Shown in pieces: positions 1-11,745 of a stretch of 64,000 nt of DNA. The position numbers and the translations under genes were made by a program. Every line of letters starts with the position of its first letter. Position 1 is the first letter of the stretch. The notes under the pieces were generated by a model, which saw only the letters and a program-made list of their open reading frames with translations, had not been told where the DNA came from and did no database searches. Source of the DNA: Apricaphanius iberus (lineage: Eukaryota; Chordata; Actinopteri; Cyprinodontiformes; Aphaniidae); the NCBI GenBank assembly GCA_028564705.1, contig JAPXFQ010001678.1, forward strand, positions 682,001-746,000, given 5' to 3'.

Positions 1-325
1 CTGTTTAATGAACAGGTAATGGATTAGTAATGACTAATTATTGTTCGGCCCACAATGTCGATGGAACATGTTAGGACCTATACCATTGGCTGAAAGCGAA
101 CAGGTGGCTAAGTGATTAATTTGATTGACAGGTTTCTTAGCCAATGGTGACATCAGTTGTTCGTCCGCATTAGGTGAGTCTCAAAACTCACCACACAGAA
201 TTCTCTCACAAATGCAGAAAGGTTCACAAATTAGAAGTGGTGGGTTCATGCACATTCAGGAATTTGTATGATCTGTGAGTACATATTTGGAGCTTTTTTC
301 AAAATTATATTTGTGAAACAGCTTG
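1..325. other. klc1 intron, nothing recognised
   Basis: Intron sequence upstream of the first coding exon in the window. I see no coding exon, RNA gene or element with clear ends. Some phrases (cacaaatgcag, ttcacaaatt) loosely resemble the minisatellite that follows. Confidence 0.6.
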
Positions 326-620
326 GGTGCATTTATGAAACAGATTGTTTGCATTTTTGAAACAGATTTTTTGCATTTTTTAAAGAGATTGTTTGCCTTT
401 TTGAAACAGATCATGTGCGTTTGTGAACCTCATCGTGTGCGTTTGTGAAACAGATTGTGTGCGTTTGTAAAACAGATCGTGTGCGTTTGTGAAACAGATT
501 GTGTGCATTTCTGAATTTATATTACAAGTGTTTTTGAAAATTATATTTCTGAACCTCCGCATGTGCATTTGTGAAACAGACCATGTGCATTTCCGAATGA
601 GCATATACATTCGTGAAAAC
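326..620. repeat. Degenerate 22-bp minisatellite
   Basis: Tandem copies of a unit close to gtgcgtttgtgaaacagatt plus two bases. The best copies run head to tail at about 415-510, and decayed copies lie on both sides. The short open frames across it come from the repeat and are not genes. Confidence 0.75.
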
Positions 621-843
621 CCCTGCTTGAGTTTATTAATAATGAGACTTTTCTATCTCCATAGAATTTCTATGCAGACTTTAATTTACAACTTCTAGGT
701 TTTTCGTTTATTGTTGCAGTTAGGTATCACTAATGTTTCTGTGCAGTGAACGCATCCACAAAAGATTTAATTGTGTCCTTTTAAAGATTATGCATTACCT
801 TGGATGCCTCACATTATTTGTGCTTGAACCTCTCTCTACTTAG

Positions 844-1505
<662 letters not shown>

Positions 1506-1584
1506 GAAGAAAAGGAATGTCACTCCAGTAAAGAGACTTTGGATGAACTCTTTTCGGATGACCAGGATGACCAAGCTCCAGGCA
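1506..1584 (+). CDS. klc1: Kinesin light chain 1, acidic linker exon
   Basis: 79 nt, entering in phase 0 and leaving after the first base of a codon. It encodes EEKECHSSKETLDELFSDDQ followed by DDQAPG, the acidic linker between coiled coil and TPRs (human KLC1 has a similar KEPLDDLF-type segment). In KLCs this linker carries the Leu-Phe-Pro/Leu-Phe region used in autoinhibition; here the LF pair and acidic residues are kept and the proline is Ser. The donor is gtaagt at 1585, and the following intron is about 37 kb. Confidence 0.95.
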
Positions 1585-2455
1585 GTAAGTGTTCCATCGT
1601 ATTTTATCTGCTCTATAATGTTTTAAAAAGTATTCACACCCAAGCTTTTGATAAACCACCATGAATATGTGAACTGGACAGTATTCCAATGCTTGGGACT
1701 CAAATTCAGGCATTTCTTGCTCTAAGACAACAGTGCCACCAACAGGGGTGTCAGAAGAATTTGATTCACGTACAAATCTCACGTTCAAAATGTTACAGTT
1801 TTGATTCTTAAAAAATATTTTTTCTAAACTTTTACAGCCTAAATATTCACTATTCGTATTGTTTGTCAGCCAACAGACTCCACAGTGTGTCATTCCAGCA
1901 AGGGTCGGGTCTGACGCGCTACCGACGTTTCAGTTAAATAACTGTAACTGGTAGCCTGATGCTTCAGAATGTAGGAAGAAAGAGAAATCCAGCCTGACCA
2001 GTCTTCACTGAGGGCAAATTTTTGGGCCATCTGAAAGGACTTCTCGAGGCTACTGACCACCTCAGCTACTTTCTTTTAGAAATTTGCCAGACAATCCTTT
2101 TTTTTTTATAAGCCAAAAACAAACATCTGGCAGAGCTGCACACCTGTGGTGCAATCACGTTCGAAATATATGCTGAGTTCAATAAATTCGGACAAAAAAC
2201 AGTAAAAATGATGACATAAGCCATGAACCTCTTTTTGATGGTGGTTGGTAAGCAATGTTTGGTGCATACTAAATATGCCCAACTTTTTTCTACTAAGTAC
2301 TAAAGAACAAACAAAAGTTGTATTCTTTCTGTTAATTTTGCCCTATCAAAATATCTCAGCTTTTTTTTTTTTTAAAGAACTACAGATTTTGTTTAAAAGG
2401 TCTTGGATGCTCAGTTGAAATTTGATATCTTGAACCAGTTCCCTTCTCTCTGCAG
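1585..2455 (+). other. Start of the 37-kb klc1 intron, no feature seen
   Basis: AT-rich intron DNA. Small open frames on the minus strand (for example 1432-1893) overlap the klc1 exon in antisense and have no recognisable domain. Confidence 0.6.
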
Positions 2456-2760
2456 TATACCCATCCATCCATCCATTTTCTTAACCGCTTAATCCTTAAT
2501 GGGTCGCAGGGGTGCTGGTGCCTATCTCCAGCTGTCAATGGGCGGGGTACACCCTGGACAGGTCGCCAGTCCATCACAGGGCAGGACAAACAGGACAAAC
2601 AACCATGCACACACTCACACTTAAGGACAATTTACAGTGATCAATTAATCTAACAGTCATGTTTTTGGAATGTGGGAGGAAGCCGGAGTACCCGGAGGGA
2701 ACCCACGCATGCACAGGGAGAACATGCAAACTCCATGCAGAAAGTTCCAAAGTCTCTTCT
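2456..2760 (-). repeat. RTE/Rex3-like LINE 3' tail
   Basis: Begins with (ccat)n, then the very common fish repeat with gggtcgcaggggtgctgg, gtacaccctggacaggtcgcc and gtgggaggaagccggagtacc. The (GATG)n end on the minus strand fits the 3' tail of a 5'-truncated RTE-type LINE. The family name is from memory; the repeat identity is more secure than the clade. Confidence 0.6.
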
Positions 2761-3400
2761 TGAAGACAAGGTTTTAAAAGATTGTAAATCACATATTTTG
2801 TTTATAAAACTTTTTTTCTGTGCTACAAAACCAGCAACCTCTGTAGCATCAGTGCTATAAGATGAAAAACTGAAAGTACAGCTTTGTTATTACATTTATT
2901 GCTCACTACATCACAGACAATTGGCAGATCAAGACATGTGTATTACAAACATGAGAGACGCTTAAAAGCCACAGACCGACTAATATGAATGTTATGTTCC
3001 ACACTGCCGCAAATGAATGGAATCTACAATGAAGCTAACAAACTAAGCTGACTGTTGGAGAAGAAGGGCGTATTTTTCCTTTCCTCCGGCTCCCCTTCCC
3101 TGCTCACTTCTGCTTTAGGTTTATTTCTCTACTTTTATTTGTTTAAAGTTTTTCTATTGTGACTTTTTGCACATACTTAAATTCAGACGGATACCAGACT
3201 GATTTCCCTGGGACGGTTTCCCCCCCATCTTTTTCTTTTTGGGACTACCTCATAAGAAACCAAGAATTACAAAATGGACCTCTGCTCTGACTAGGCTTTT
3301 CAGGAATTACTTCTAAGAATCCATGATATGGAAATGAAACTCTGACGCCTTGGGGAGGATGCCAAAAGCAATACAACTCTGCTGGTGGCTTACGACAAAC
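2761..3400. other. Intron, possible L2 5' UTR start
   Basis: No coding similarity. A pyrimidine-rich tract at 3060-3240 may already be L2 leader, but I cannot place a 5' boundary. Confidence 0.35.
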
Positions 3401-3687
3401 GACAACCTGGCAGGTCAATGCTAATCCACACACAGTAAGACCCCTCCGAACAGAAGGCGTTTATTGGGAAAAACTCCCCATTCACCAGAACCTTGGCTCC
3501 CGCTCAGACGGGAGACACCCAAGAAGATAAAGGAACGTCGAAAGAAACTCCAACAAGAAACAACTCCGATTTTTCCCTTAAAAAATTGATTTGCACCTCT
3601 CAGCTAATCACAGTCCAGCCCGCTAAAACCGCCAGCAGCAGACCGAGGTCGCCGGAACGTAAATAAAGATAAAACAAACTGCACGAA

Positions 3688-4380
3688 ATGGGCAAAGAGA
3701 ACAGCAAGCGAGTGAGAGCACTTACTGTTATTCATGACGGATCAATAAAAGGTATTGAACAGTTATGCATCAACACAATGTCTTTAAGTTTCCACAGATG
3801 ACAGTGAAAGAGATCTCTAACAGAATTCCATGGATTATTGAGAACAACGAAGAGCTGGAAAAAATTGTTTTTCGTGCTGGAGCTGGTGATTATTCCCTGA
3901 AACCATCTGAAATTCTAAATAAAGACTTATTGGAATTTACTCCAGAAATTTAACAATCACAAGATAGAGCTTCTCCTTTCTGGCCCAATTCCAGCAACGC
4001 GATCGGACGAGCAGTGCAAAAAATGTGATCATTTAACAGGTTTGTTAAATCTGTTTCTGCCTAGCGCTCAATTAAATTTACATTTATAAACAATTTTAAC
4101 ATTTTTGGTGGAACGAAGCACCTTTTTACAAGAAACGAACGTAGCCTCAACAAAAAAGGTCAAAGGCCTTATCCCTCTAATTTGTTTTCTCATGTGAACC
4201 TGCCGCTCTGTCCTCAATATAATGCTCCCAGTATCAGCTGAGACACACAATGGATGTCGCCCGCCCCCACTCTCTCCGAATGACCATGAACATGGTTTTT
4301 TGCCCCTGCCAGAGTCATATCCGCTGGCCAAAACGACAGCAGACGCAAACCAGCTGGACCCCACATAGATTGTCACCCTG
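3688..4380 (+). pseudogene. L2 ORF1 relic, esterase-like
   Basis: An ATG at 3688 opens MGKENSKRVR and then VIHDGSIKG, which sits where the GDS nucleophile block of L2/CR1 ORF1 esterases is expected. A TGA at 3799 ends that frame. Similarity continues in other frames: TVKEISNRIPWIIENNEELE at about 3797, then LLLSGPIPATRSDEQ at about 3973 (the block II-like S/GxIP motif), then a RNERSLNKKG stretch near 4140. In L2/CR1 LINEs this domain is a SGNH-type hydrolase of uncertain role. Multiple frameshifts make this copy dead. The call rests on remembered family blocks. Confidence 0.6.
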
Positions 4381-4867
4381 GACAAGATGTCCCAGCTTCC
4401 TTCAGAGAAAGATCAGCTAATGCAAAAGACAGCAGATATGACCAAGCTGAATCACAAATTGGGAAACAGAGACATAATCCCACCTCAACATCCTCGCAAC
4501 CATCCTCCACCTCCTCGCCATCCTTATATAAGTTCTTCTCTGAAGCCCTTCAAACCCAAGTGAATAGAGGCGTCCTTCTTACCCCAAAACTTGAACCACG
4601 CCCAAAACATAAACAATATGGCTCTCCACTAAACCTCAGTCTGAATAGTGTCTGATATCTGATATCAACCGGACACCACTTCTAGACTGCAAATTTCTCA
4701 ATAAAATGTGTCCGGTCACTCTGAAAGTAATATTCAAATCATTTTGAGCAATAGATCCCTACACACTAAAAACACTTACAACTGAACTGCATAGAATCTT
4801 AAAATAATATCTTGCAAAAATAGCATTTCGACCACTGAAAGAAATATTAAGGTAGCTACATAATATT

Positions 4868-5058
4868 TTTTTTAAGGTTTTTTTGGGCCAGCGTGGCTTT
4901 ATTGAATGTGGACAGAGCTTAAAGGGGAAGAGAGGTGAGGGGAGACGTGCAGCAAATGTTGACTAGGACGGAATTCGAACCAGAGACAGCCACGTTGAGG
5001 ACTGAAGTCTCTGCACATGGGTTGCCCTGCTCTAACCACTACGCTACATGATGTCCTC
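4868..5058 (-). mobile_element. tRNA-derived SINE inside the L2
   Basis: On the minus strand it reads tagcgtagtggttagagcag (box A) and ggttcgaattcc (box B), the internal Pol III promoter of a tRNA-derived SINE, followed by a tRNA-unrelated body and an A-rich end. It is flanked by similar 15-bp sequences, gctacataatatttt-like at 4855 and gctacattaaatatt at 5059, taken as target-site duplications. It interrupts the L2 just upstream of the endonuclease start. Confidence 0.8.
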
Positions 5059-5091
5059 GCTACATTAAATATTAAAATAGCTATATAAAAC

Positions 5092-5690
5092 ATGAGATCT
5101 CTATCAGGGAAGTCTCTCTTAATCAATGATTTCATCATTACACAAGATATACATGCTTTATTTCTTTCTGAAACTTGGCTATTTAAGAATAAGGAACAAA
5201 CAGTAATGTTAGGGAATTGTCCAGCAAATTATTTCATTAGTGAGAGCAGAAAAAACGGAAGAGCTGGAGGCCTTGCTGCAATCATTCACAACTCTATAAA
5301 CCTGAAAAAAGTTTATCTTGGTAAAATTGAATCTTTCGAATATCTGTCTGTTGAGACTAATGAACCAAACAAAGTCGTATTTCTAAACATATACAGACCA
5401 CCAAAACCTAACACAAACTTTTTTAATGACTTCAACGGCCTTTGCTCTGCAATTTGTATAAACTATGACCAGTTAAAAATTGTGGGAGATTTCAGCATCC
5501 ATACTGACAAACCTAACCCAGCATATTAACGAACCAACACACAATCATGGACACACTCTAGACCTACTTATTAGCAAAGACTTAAATATCTCTAACATCG
5601 CAGTAACTGACATTGCATTATCTGACCATTTCTGCATCTCATTTGAAAGCATATATAAAACGCTTCCTCAAAGAAAACTCTGCTGAAAAT
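5092..5690 (+). pseudogene. L2 ORF2 endonuclease domain
   Basis: Reads MRSLSGKSLLINDFI, then ALFLSETWL (catalytic Glu block), GGLAAIIHN, LNIYRPPKPN, VGDFSIHTDKP (the GDFN block with Asn changed to Ser) and, after a frameshift near 5500, NEPTHNHGHTLDLLIS and IALSDHFCISF (the SDH block). This is the APE-type endonuclease that nicks target DNA for target-primed reverse transcription. The GDFS change and the frameshift imply no activity. Confidence 0.85.
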
Positions 5691-5939
5691 GTTAAACTTA
5701 TGTACACTCCAACCCGATCCAAATCCCCAACATCCACCAACACACATTCAGTAACCAAAATGACAGATGAATTTCTGTCCAAAATCTGACATGATGGATA
5801 AGGTAAAACTGTCAAGAGTATAAAGAAGTCTCCGTGAACAAGCGATCCAGAGAGAACCGACAGAAAATGCCGGAAAACTCGACTCCAGGTTCATTATGAG
5901 ATATATAAAGAGAGACTGAACAAATATCTATTAACCCTA

Positions 5940-6790
5940 AAAGGATGCAATGGAATATTCTTCTGAGATTATTCACAGAAACAACAATAATGCCAGGACA
6001 TTATTTGCTACAGTAAAGAGATTAACTCCTCCTGAGACAGTAGCCCCTGAACTAAGCTCCACCGGGGCCTGCAATGAATTTGCCAGACTCTTCGCTGGAA
6101 AGATCTTGAACATTAGAAAGTCAATCAGTACATCCGTTTCAACCCCAATACCAACGTTGAGCCCAGTTAACACCCATGCAGAGGAAATTACCAATTTCCA
6201 AACAATAAATCAATCGAGCTTTGATTAGATTATTAAGAAACTAACCTCTGCCACCTGTTGCTTGGATATCTTAACAACAGGTTTTCTTAACAAAAGTCTT
6301 CCCAGTAGTCAGGGCGGATCTGATCCAAATAGTTAAGTCAACCCTCCTATCAGGTGTTTTCCTACAAGGTTTAAAAACAGCAGTTATAAAGCCTATTCTA
6401 AAAAAGAAGAAGCTAGACTGCATTAATGCAAAACTACAGACCAATCTCTAATCTCCCATTTATCTGTAAAATTATTGAAAAAGCTGTGTTCCAACAGTTA
6501 AACAGCTTCCAAACAATGAACAAGCGCTTTGATATTTATCAGTCTGTTTTCCGTAAACATCACAGCATCGAGACAGCCCTTGTCAAAGTCTTCAATGGCA
6601 TCCGTACAAATACTGACTGTGGTAAAACCACAGTATTAGTCTTTTAGACCTCAGTGCGGTGTTTGACACTGTTGATCATGATATATTACTGAAATGTCTA
6701 GAGAGCTGGGTCGGGCTCTCTGGTATGGCACTTGACTGGTTAAAATCCTACCTCAAGAACAGGAACTTCTTTGTGTCAATTAGCCAATTG
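5940..6790 (+). pseudogene. L2 ORF2 linker and RT N-terminal part
   Basis: The linker reads RTLFATVKRLTPPETVAPEL and SFD, and the RT begins AVIKPILKK, NYRPISNLPFICKIIEKAVF, HHSIETALVKVFNGI and, after a one-base shift near 6645, FDTVDHDILLKCLESW (the first RT catalytic Asp block) and LKSYLKNRNFFVSI. The sequence is cut at 6790 by the TIR element. The 36-kb minus-strand fragment in this window is homologous to the same linker. Confidence 0.85.
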
Positions 6791-7623
6791 ACCTTTTGCC
6801 GGCCCCTTCTCCTAAACGGCCATTGTCCAATCACGGCAACCGTACTATGTGAGTAGGTCAGACAAACATTGACTCCAAGCCAGATGGTGAAGTGCTGCGC
6901 CCACTGCGTTTGTAAATCAGACACTAGATAACCCTGAGAGATTGTCTGGAGGAGTTGTGTTTTTTCCATGTGTTTTTCCATTCCCAAAGCAGAAAAAACA
7001 ATGTGAGCAATGCCTACAATGGATAAAAAAGGCTGGACAGCCCCACTCCCTCTCTTATTTAAAAGTAACATATTAATAAGAAACTTTGTTGTGTCAAGTT
7101 CCTTGGGTTTTGGGCAACTATTAATATTTTTGGGTTAACTTGTTGGTAGATCTCGCAGGTTTATTCTGTGATGGATGGAGATTTATTGAAAACCAAACCC
7201 ACTGCCTTCAGGAGGTAGCGGCGATGCAGCTGTTTTATTAACGCATTTCTGGGTGAAACGTCGGAGGGAGTGTCCGCTTTAATGAAACGAATGTCCACCT
7301 AATATCCAACTTAATACTAAGTTCACATCTAAGTTTCTTACAGCATGCAGACAGCAATAGCACTCATAGTATCTGCCCACTCACCGAATCATCATCATAT
7401 TTGCAGCGGCATTATATTCATCGACACCTGCGCTTTCTCCCTGCAGCTGAAGTATGAATGTCAGAAGACCGGACACCGCTGCGCTGTGCTTCATTCAGCA
7501 ACATTGTATTAACGGCACTTTACATCCCAGTAAAGGTGACGGCGTTTAACGCTAGTCGCGTTTGACCATTTGTTTGTCGGACCTGGCAACAGTAACTAAG
7601 GGGGCGGGGCTTGGCGAAAAGTC
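6790..7623. mobile_element. Non-autonomous TIR element inside L2 RT
   Basis: L2 coding stops at 6790 and resumes at 7624. The ends are imperfect inverted repeats: gaccttttgccggcccctt on the left, and gacttttcgccaagccccg when the right end is read in reverse. Both are bordered by aatt. No transposase frame is visible inside, so it looks like an 834-bp internally deleted or MITE-type DNA transposon of unassigned superfamily. Confidence 0.65.
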
Positions 7624-8489
7624 AATTCTCATCACAAAAAGCAGAAATCACATGCAGCTCCATCCTAGGGCCCCTCCTATTTAGCATTTACATGCTCCCA
7701 TTAAGCCAGGTTATTACAACAAATAATATCAACTACCACAATTATGCTGATGACACTGAACTTTATATCTCAATGTCACCAGGTGATGTTGAACCCGTCC
7801 AAATCCGCAATAAATGCATTGAGCAAATTAACAGCTGTATATCCCATAATTTCCTCCAACTGAACAAAAGCAAAACTGAAGTACTTATCTTCGGACCCAA
7901 AAAAGATCAATTAAATATCAGTACACAACTTCAGTTGGTCCAACTAGAAACTATCGGCCAAGCCAGAACTCTGGGTGTCAAAATTGACTTGGACCTGAAC
8001 CTCGAAGGTCACATAAAGGCAATAATAATGTCTGCTTTCTATCACCTGAGAAGCATTTCTAGGATTTAAGGACTGATGACAAAAGGAGACCTAGAAAAAC
8101 TAATCCATGCATTTATCTCTAGCCACCTTGATTACTGTACCAGTATCTTCAAAGGTCTACCTAAAAAATCAATCAGACAGCTGCAGCTGATCCAGAATGC
8201 TGCTGCTCATGTTCTCACTAAAACAAAGGAAGTAGAACACATCACCCCAGTTCTAAAGTCTTTACACTGGCTCCCTGTAGCTCAGAGAATAGACTTCAAA
8301 GTGCTATTATTAGTGTATAAATCATTAAATGGGTTAGCACCAGAGTACATTAGAGATCTGCTATCGCGATACAAACCTTCCAGATCACTCAGGTCCTCCA
8401 GCATTAGTCTACTGATCGTCCCTACAACCAGAACCAAGCATGGGGAAGCAGCTTTCAGCTGGATGAATGCAAAACTGCAGAAACACTGA
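7624..8489 (+). pseudogene. L2 ORF2 RT palm and C-terminal domain
   Basis: After the TIR element the RT resumes with AEITCSSILGPLLFSIYMLP, then NYHNYADDTELYISM (the YADD catalytic motif) and NFLQLNKSKTEVLIFGPKK. The usual GVPQG block before SILGPLL is missing, which fits a small deletion. A stop near 8070 is followed by LIHAFISSHLDYCTSIFKGL, LQLIQNAAAHVLT and SLHWLPVAQRIDFKVLLL, the conserved L2 C-terminal segment. Confidence 0.85.
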
Positions 8490-9360
8490 ACTCTTTTAAG
8501 TCTAAAATAAAAAAAACTTGTTTAGACTTGCTTATGTGTAACTGATACTATTATTGCCAATACAATTATTCTTAAATTGTTGTTTTTGATAAAATGCTAT
8601 TGTTTCAATTAGATTCAGTTTATTTATATAGCGCCGTTTCACAACAGATGTCATCTCAAGGCACTTTACAAGAAGAGTTATTACAATACAATGTTTAATG
8701 TAGAAATTAGAGAACCACAGAAGATTGCGTTGTGTAATTCTCAGCAATCCCTCACACTGAGCAAGCATGAAGCGACAGTGGAAAGGAAAAACTCCCTTTT
8801 AACAGGAAGAAACCTCCGGCAGAACCAGGCTCAGCACAAGCTGTCATGTGCCGAGACAGTCTATGGTTTGGAGAATACAGAACAGAGATACAGAACAGAG
8901 ACACAGAAAGAGCAACAGAACTGATGCAGAAGTTTGTTGCAGGATGTGGAGAACTTTCCATCACTGCATTGCCATCTTAGTCAGGGTCGTCAAGCAGGGT
9001 CAGGAGCACCTACTATAAGAAGAGACTAAGAGAAAACAGGTTAGCGCTTGAACTGACAACACATCATGCAGTTGGGGAGAAATAGGAGGGATTGTAGGAA
9101 CTGTCTCTAATAATGTTCTCCAACAGCCTAGCCTGACCTAGCCTAAAGCAGCATAGCTACTAACATTAACCTGTCTCCTAGCTACTAGGAGACCTAGCTA
9201 CTAACACTCTCTACCTGGCTTACATTAATCTATCTCTACCTAGCTACTCTACCTCTTCCTATCTCTTCCTAGCTTTTGAAAGTCTACCTGACTACTAACA
9301 TTGACCTGTCTCTTCCTAGCTACCTGTCTAACCTGTCTCAAACTACCTGTTAACCTGTCT

Positions 9361-9723
9361 CTAACTGTAAGCTTTGTCAAAGAGGAAAGTTTTAAGCCTA
9401 GTTTTAAAGCTAGACAAATTGTCTGCTTCGCGAACCAACTCTGGGAGCTGGTTCCATAGGAGGGGAGCCTGATAGCTGAAAGATCTGCCACCCATTCTAC
9501 TTTTAGAAATCCTAGGAACTACCAGTAAACCTGCAGTCTGAGAGCGAAGGGCTCTGTTAGGAACATATGGAACAATCAGGTCTCTTATGTATGATGGAGC
9601 TTGATTATTAAGAGCTTTATATGTCAGAAGGAGGATCTTGAATTGTATTCTAGATCTCACTGGGAGCCAGTGAAGAGAAGCTAAAACAAGGGAAATGTGA
9701 TCTCTTCTTTTAATATTCATCAA
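9361..9723 (-). pseudogene. L2 ORF2 C-terminal domain (minus copy)
   Basis: A 120-codon open stretch: [20 protein letters not shown], then [36 protein letters not shown] and [19 protein letters not shown], ending FLFDKAYS and a stop. This is the well-kept C-terminus of L2 ORF2, downstream of the RT. Confidence 0.85.
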
Positions 9724-10205
9724 AATCCTAGCAGCAGCATTTTGGACTAACTGAAGACTTTTAATTGTATTCTGTGGACTACCTGATAATAAAGAGTTAC
9801 AGTAATCCAGCCTTGAAGTAACAAAGGCATGGACTAGTTTTTAAGCATCATTCCTGGACAGGATGGTTCTAATTTTTGCAATATTCCTAAGGTGAAAAAA
9901 GGAAATCCTCACACACACACAGATCTAAATGACATATCTTGGTCAAAAATAACACCGAGGTTCTTTGCTTTATTACTGGAGATTAATTTAATACCATCCA
10001 GGTGAAGGGGTTGACTAAGTAGTTTCTTTTTCAGAGGTTTCTGTTTTATCAGAATTCAGAAGCAAGAAGTTTAGAGTCATCCAAATCTTTATGTCTTCCA
10101 GACATGCCAGTAGTCTACCTAACTGATTGGATTCATCAGGATATATGGGAAGATATAGCTGTGTATCATCTGCGTAACTATGGAAATTTATCCCATGCTG
10201 CCTAA

Positions 10206-10775
10206 TTATTTTACCAATAGGAAGCATATATATATATATTTATATATAGTAAAAAGAATCGGCCAAAGCACTGAACCCTGTGGTACTCCGCAAGTAACTA
10301 TTGAGGTTGAGGAAGATTTATCATTTACCTGAACAAACTGAAATCTGTTAGACAAATAAGATTTAAACCAGCCTAGTGCTGTTCCTTTTATACCGACACT
10401 TTGAAGCCTTTCTATGAGAATATTGTAATCAACAGTGTCAAAGGCAGCACTGAGATCTAAAAGGACCAGATTGGTCACCAGTCCATTGTCAGAGGCTATG
10501 AGAATATCATTATTAACCTTCACCAGAGCTGTTTCAGTGCTATGATGATCTCTAAAGCCTGACTGAAACTTCTCAAATAGCTCATTATTGTTTAAATGCT
10601 CACATATCTGGTGTGCCACTATTTTCTCAAGAATTTTAGATAAGAAGGGAAGATTAGATATCGGTCTATAGTTAATTAAGTCGTTTTGATCAAGAGATGG
10701 TTTCTTAAGTAGAGGCTTAATTACAGCAATCTTAAACTCCTGTGGTACATATCCATTGAATAAGGATAGATTCAT
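10206..10775 (-). pseudogene. L2 reverse transcriptase (minus copy)
   Basis: A 189-codon stretch with FKIAVIKPLLKKPSLDQNDL, NYRPISNLPFLSKILEKIV, DHHSTETALVKV, LLDLSAAFDTVDYNILIERL and TCGVPQGSVLWPILF, covering RT blocks 0-4. The YADD block follows in another frame at about 10200-10170, next to a tatatata tract that probably caused the frameshift. Confidence 0.88.
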
Positions 10776-10922
10776 TATATCTAAAATTGGAGCAGCGATC
10801 AGAGGGAAAACTTCTTTTAAGAGTTTTGTTGGGATTGGGTCTAAAACGCAAGTTGAAGGTTTAGAGGAAGCTAATAATTTTAGTACATCAGAAAGTTCGG
10901 CTACATTAAAGCAGTTTAAGCA

Positions 10923-11344
10923 TTAATTAGGTTCAACCATTTTTGATGCTGCCTCATTAACTGAGGAGGAAGCAAGCATATTGGGAAGGTTCCCAATTAT
11001 CTTATTTTTTATAGAGTCTATTTTATTTATAAAGAATTGCATGAAGTCGTCACTACTAAGAGCTTGGTGAATGGTTGGCTCGATAGAGCTATGATCCTGT
11101 GTGAGTTTGGCAACTGTATTAAAAAGAAACCTGGGATTATTTTTATTCTCCTCAATTAAAGATGAATAATATGCTGTTCTAGCTGTTCGAAGGCTCTTTT
11201 TATATAGCAATAGACAATTTTCCACACTAAATAGGAATCCTGTAAATGCGTGGAGCGCCATTTTCTCTCTAGTTTTCTAACGTTCTTCTTCAGGGTACGT
11301 AGCTCTGAATTAAACCAGGGAGCTAATCTCCTATGGCTAGCCAC
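10923..11344 (-). pseudogene. L2 endonuclease-RT linker (minus copy)
   Basis: Reads APWFNSELRTLKKNVRKLER, then a frameshift into KKSLRTARTAYYSSLIEENK, NPRFLFNTVAKLTQDH and FFINKIDSIKNKI. This linker precedes the RT in L2 ORF2. A second minus copy at 48489-48833 is closely similar. Confidence 0.8.
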
Positions 11345-11745
11345 CTTCTTTTCAGTGGGGCAACTTTGTCTATTGTCAGACGCAGGGAGGGGTCACGAGT
11401 TAAATCACTGTTTTCTATTGTACTTTTATGTATTGTGGAAATTAAAGTTGGAAGAGCTTCTTTAAAATTTGCTAACGTTCTGGTATAATGAAGTTTTCTT
11501 TCAGGTTTGATATGATCCGTTAGAGTAAGTTTAAAAGTGATAAGAAAATGATAAGACAGGATAGGGTTATGTGGAAAGACTGTTATTTCCTACTGTTATT
11601 GTTTATTTTATAAATGGTCGTTTATGCTTTCTATTATTAATTCTATGTTTTAATTTTAACATTTCTGTAATCATTTAAAACACGTTGAATTGCCTTGTGT
11701 TGAAAGTGTGCTATACAAATGAAATTGCTTTGCCTTACCAATCAC

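Larger units (their letters stand above)
8606..11596 (-). mobile_element. L2-clade LINE, minus copy inserted into the plus L2
   Basis: Read on the minus strand: linker and RT N-terminus (11344-10923, 10775-10206), YADDTQLYLPIYPDESNQLG (around 10200), C-terminal domain (9723-9361) and the typical 3' UTR with ggcgctatataaataaactga at 8615-8660. The endonuclease is missing, so it is 5'-truncated. Short flanks tattgttt occur at 8598 and 11597 as a possible target duplication, and the plus L2 3' UTR resumes right after 11604. Frameshifts and stops interrupt the ORF. Confidence 0.8.
3400..11745 (+). mobile_element. L2-clade LINE, plus copy, broken by three insertions
   Basis: One L2-type retrotransposon can be followed through leader sequence (about 3430-3687), a decayed ORF1 with esterase-like blocks (3688-4380), ORF2 endonuclease (5092-5690), endonuclease-RT linker (5940-6230), reverse transcriptase (6370-6790 and 7624-8040), the C-terminal domain to 8489, and a 3' UTR ending in gccttgtgttgaaagtgtgc at 11690-11745. 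It is interrupted by a tRNA-SINE (4868-5058), a TIR element (6790-7623) and a reverse-oriented L2 (about 8606-11596). ORF2 has several frameshifts and stops, so it is inactive. The 5' boundary is approximate. Confidence 0.8.

Noticed and set aside
4868..5058. A functional tRNA gene
   Set aside because: Box A and box B are present, but the sequence continues into a SINE body with A-rich end and target duplications and does not fold as a complete tRNA by eye.
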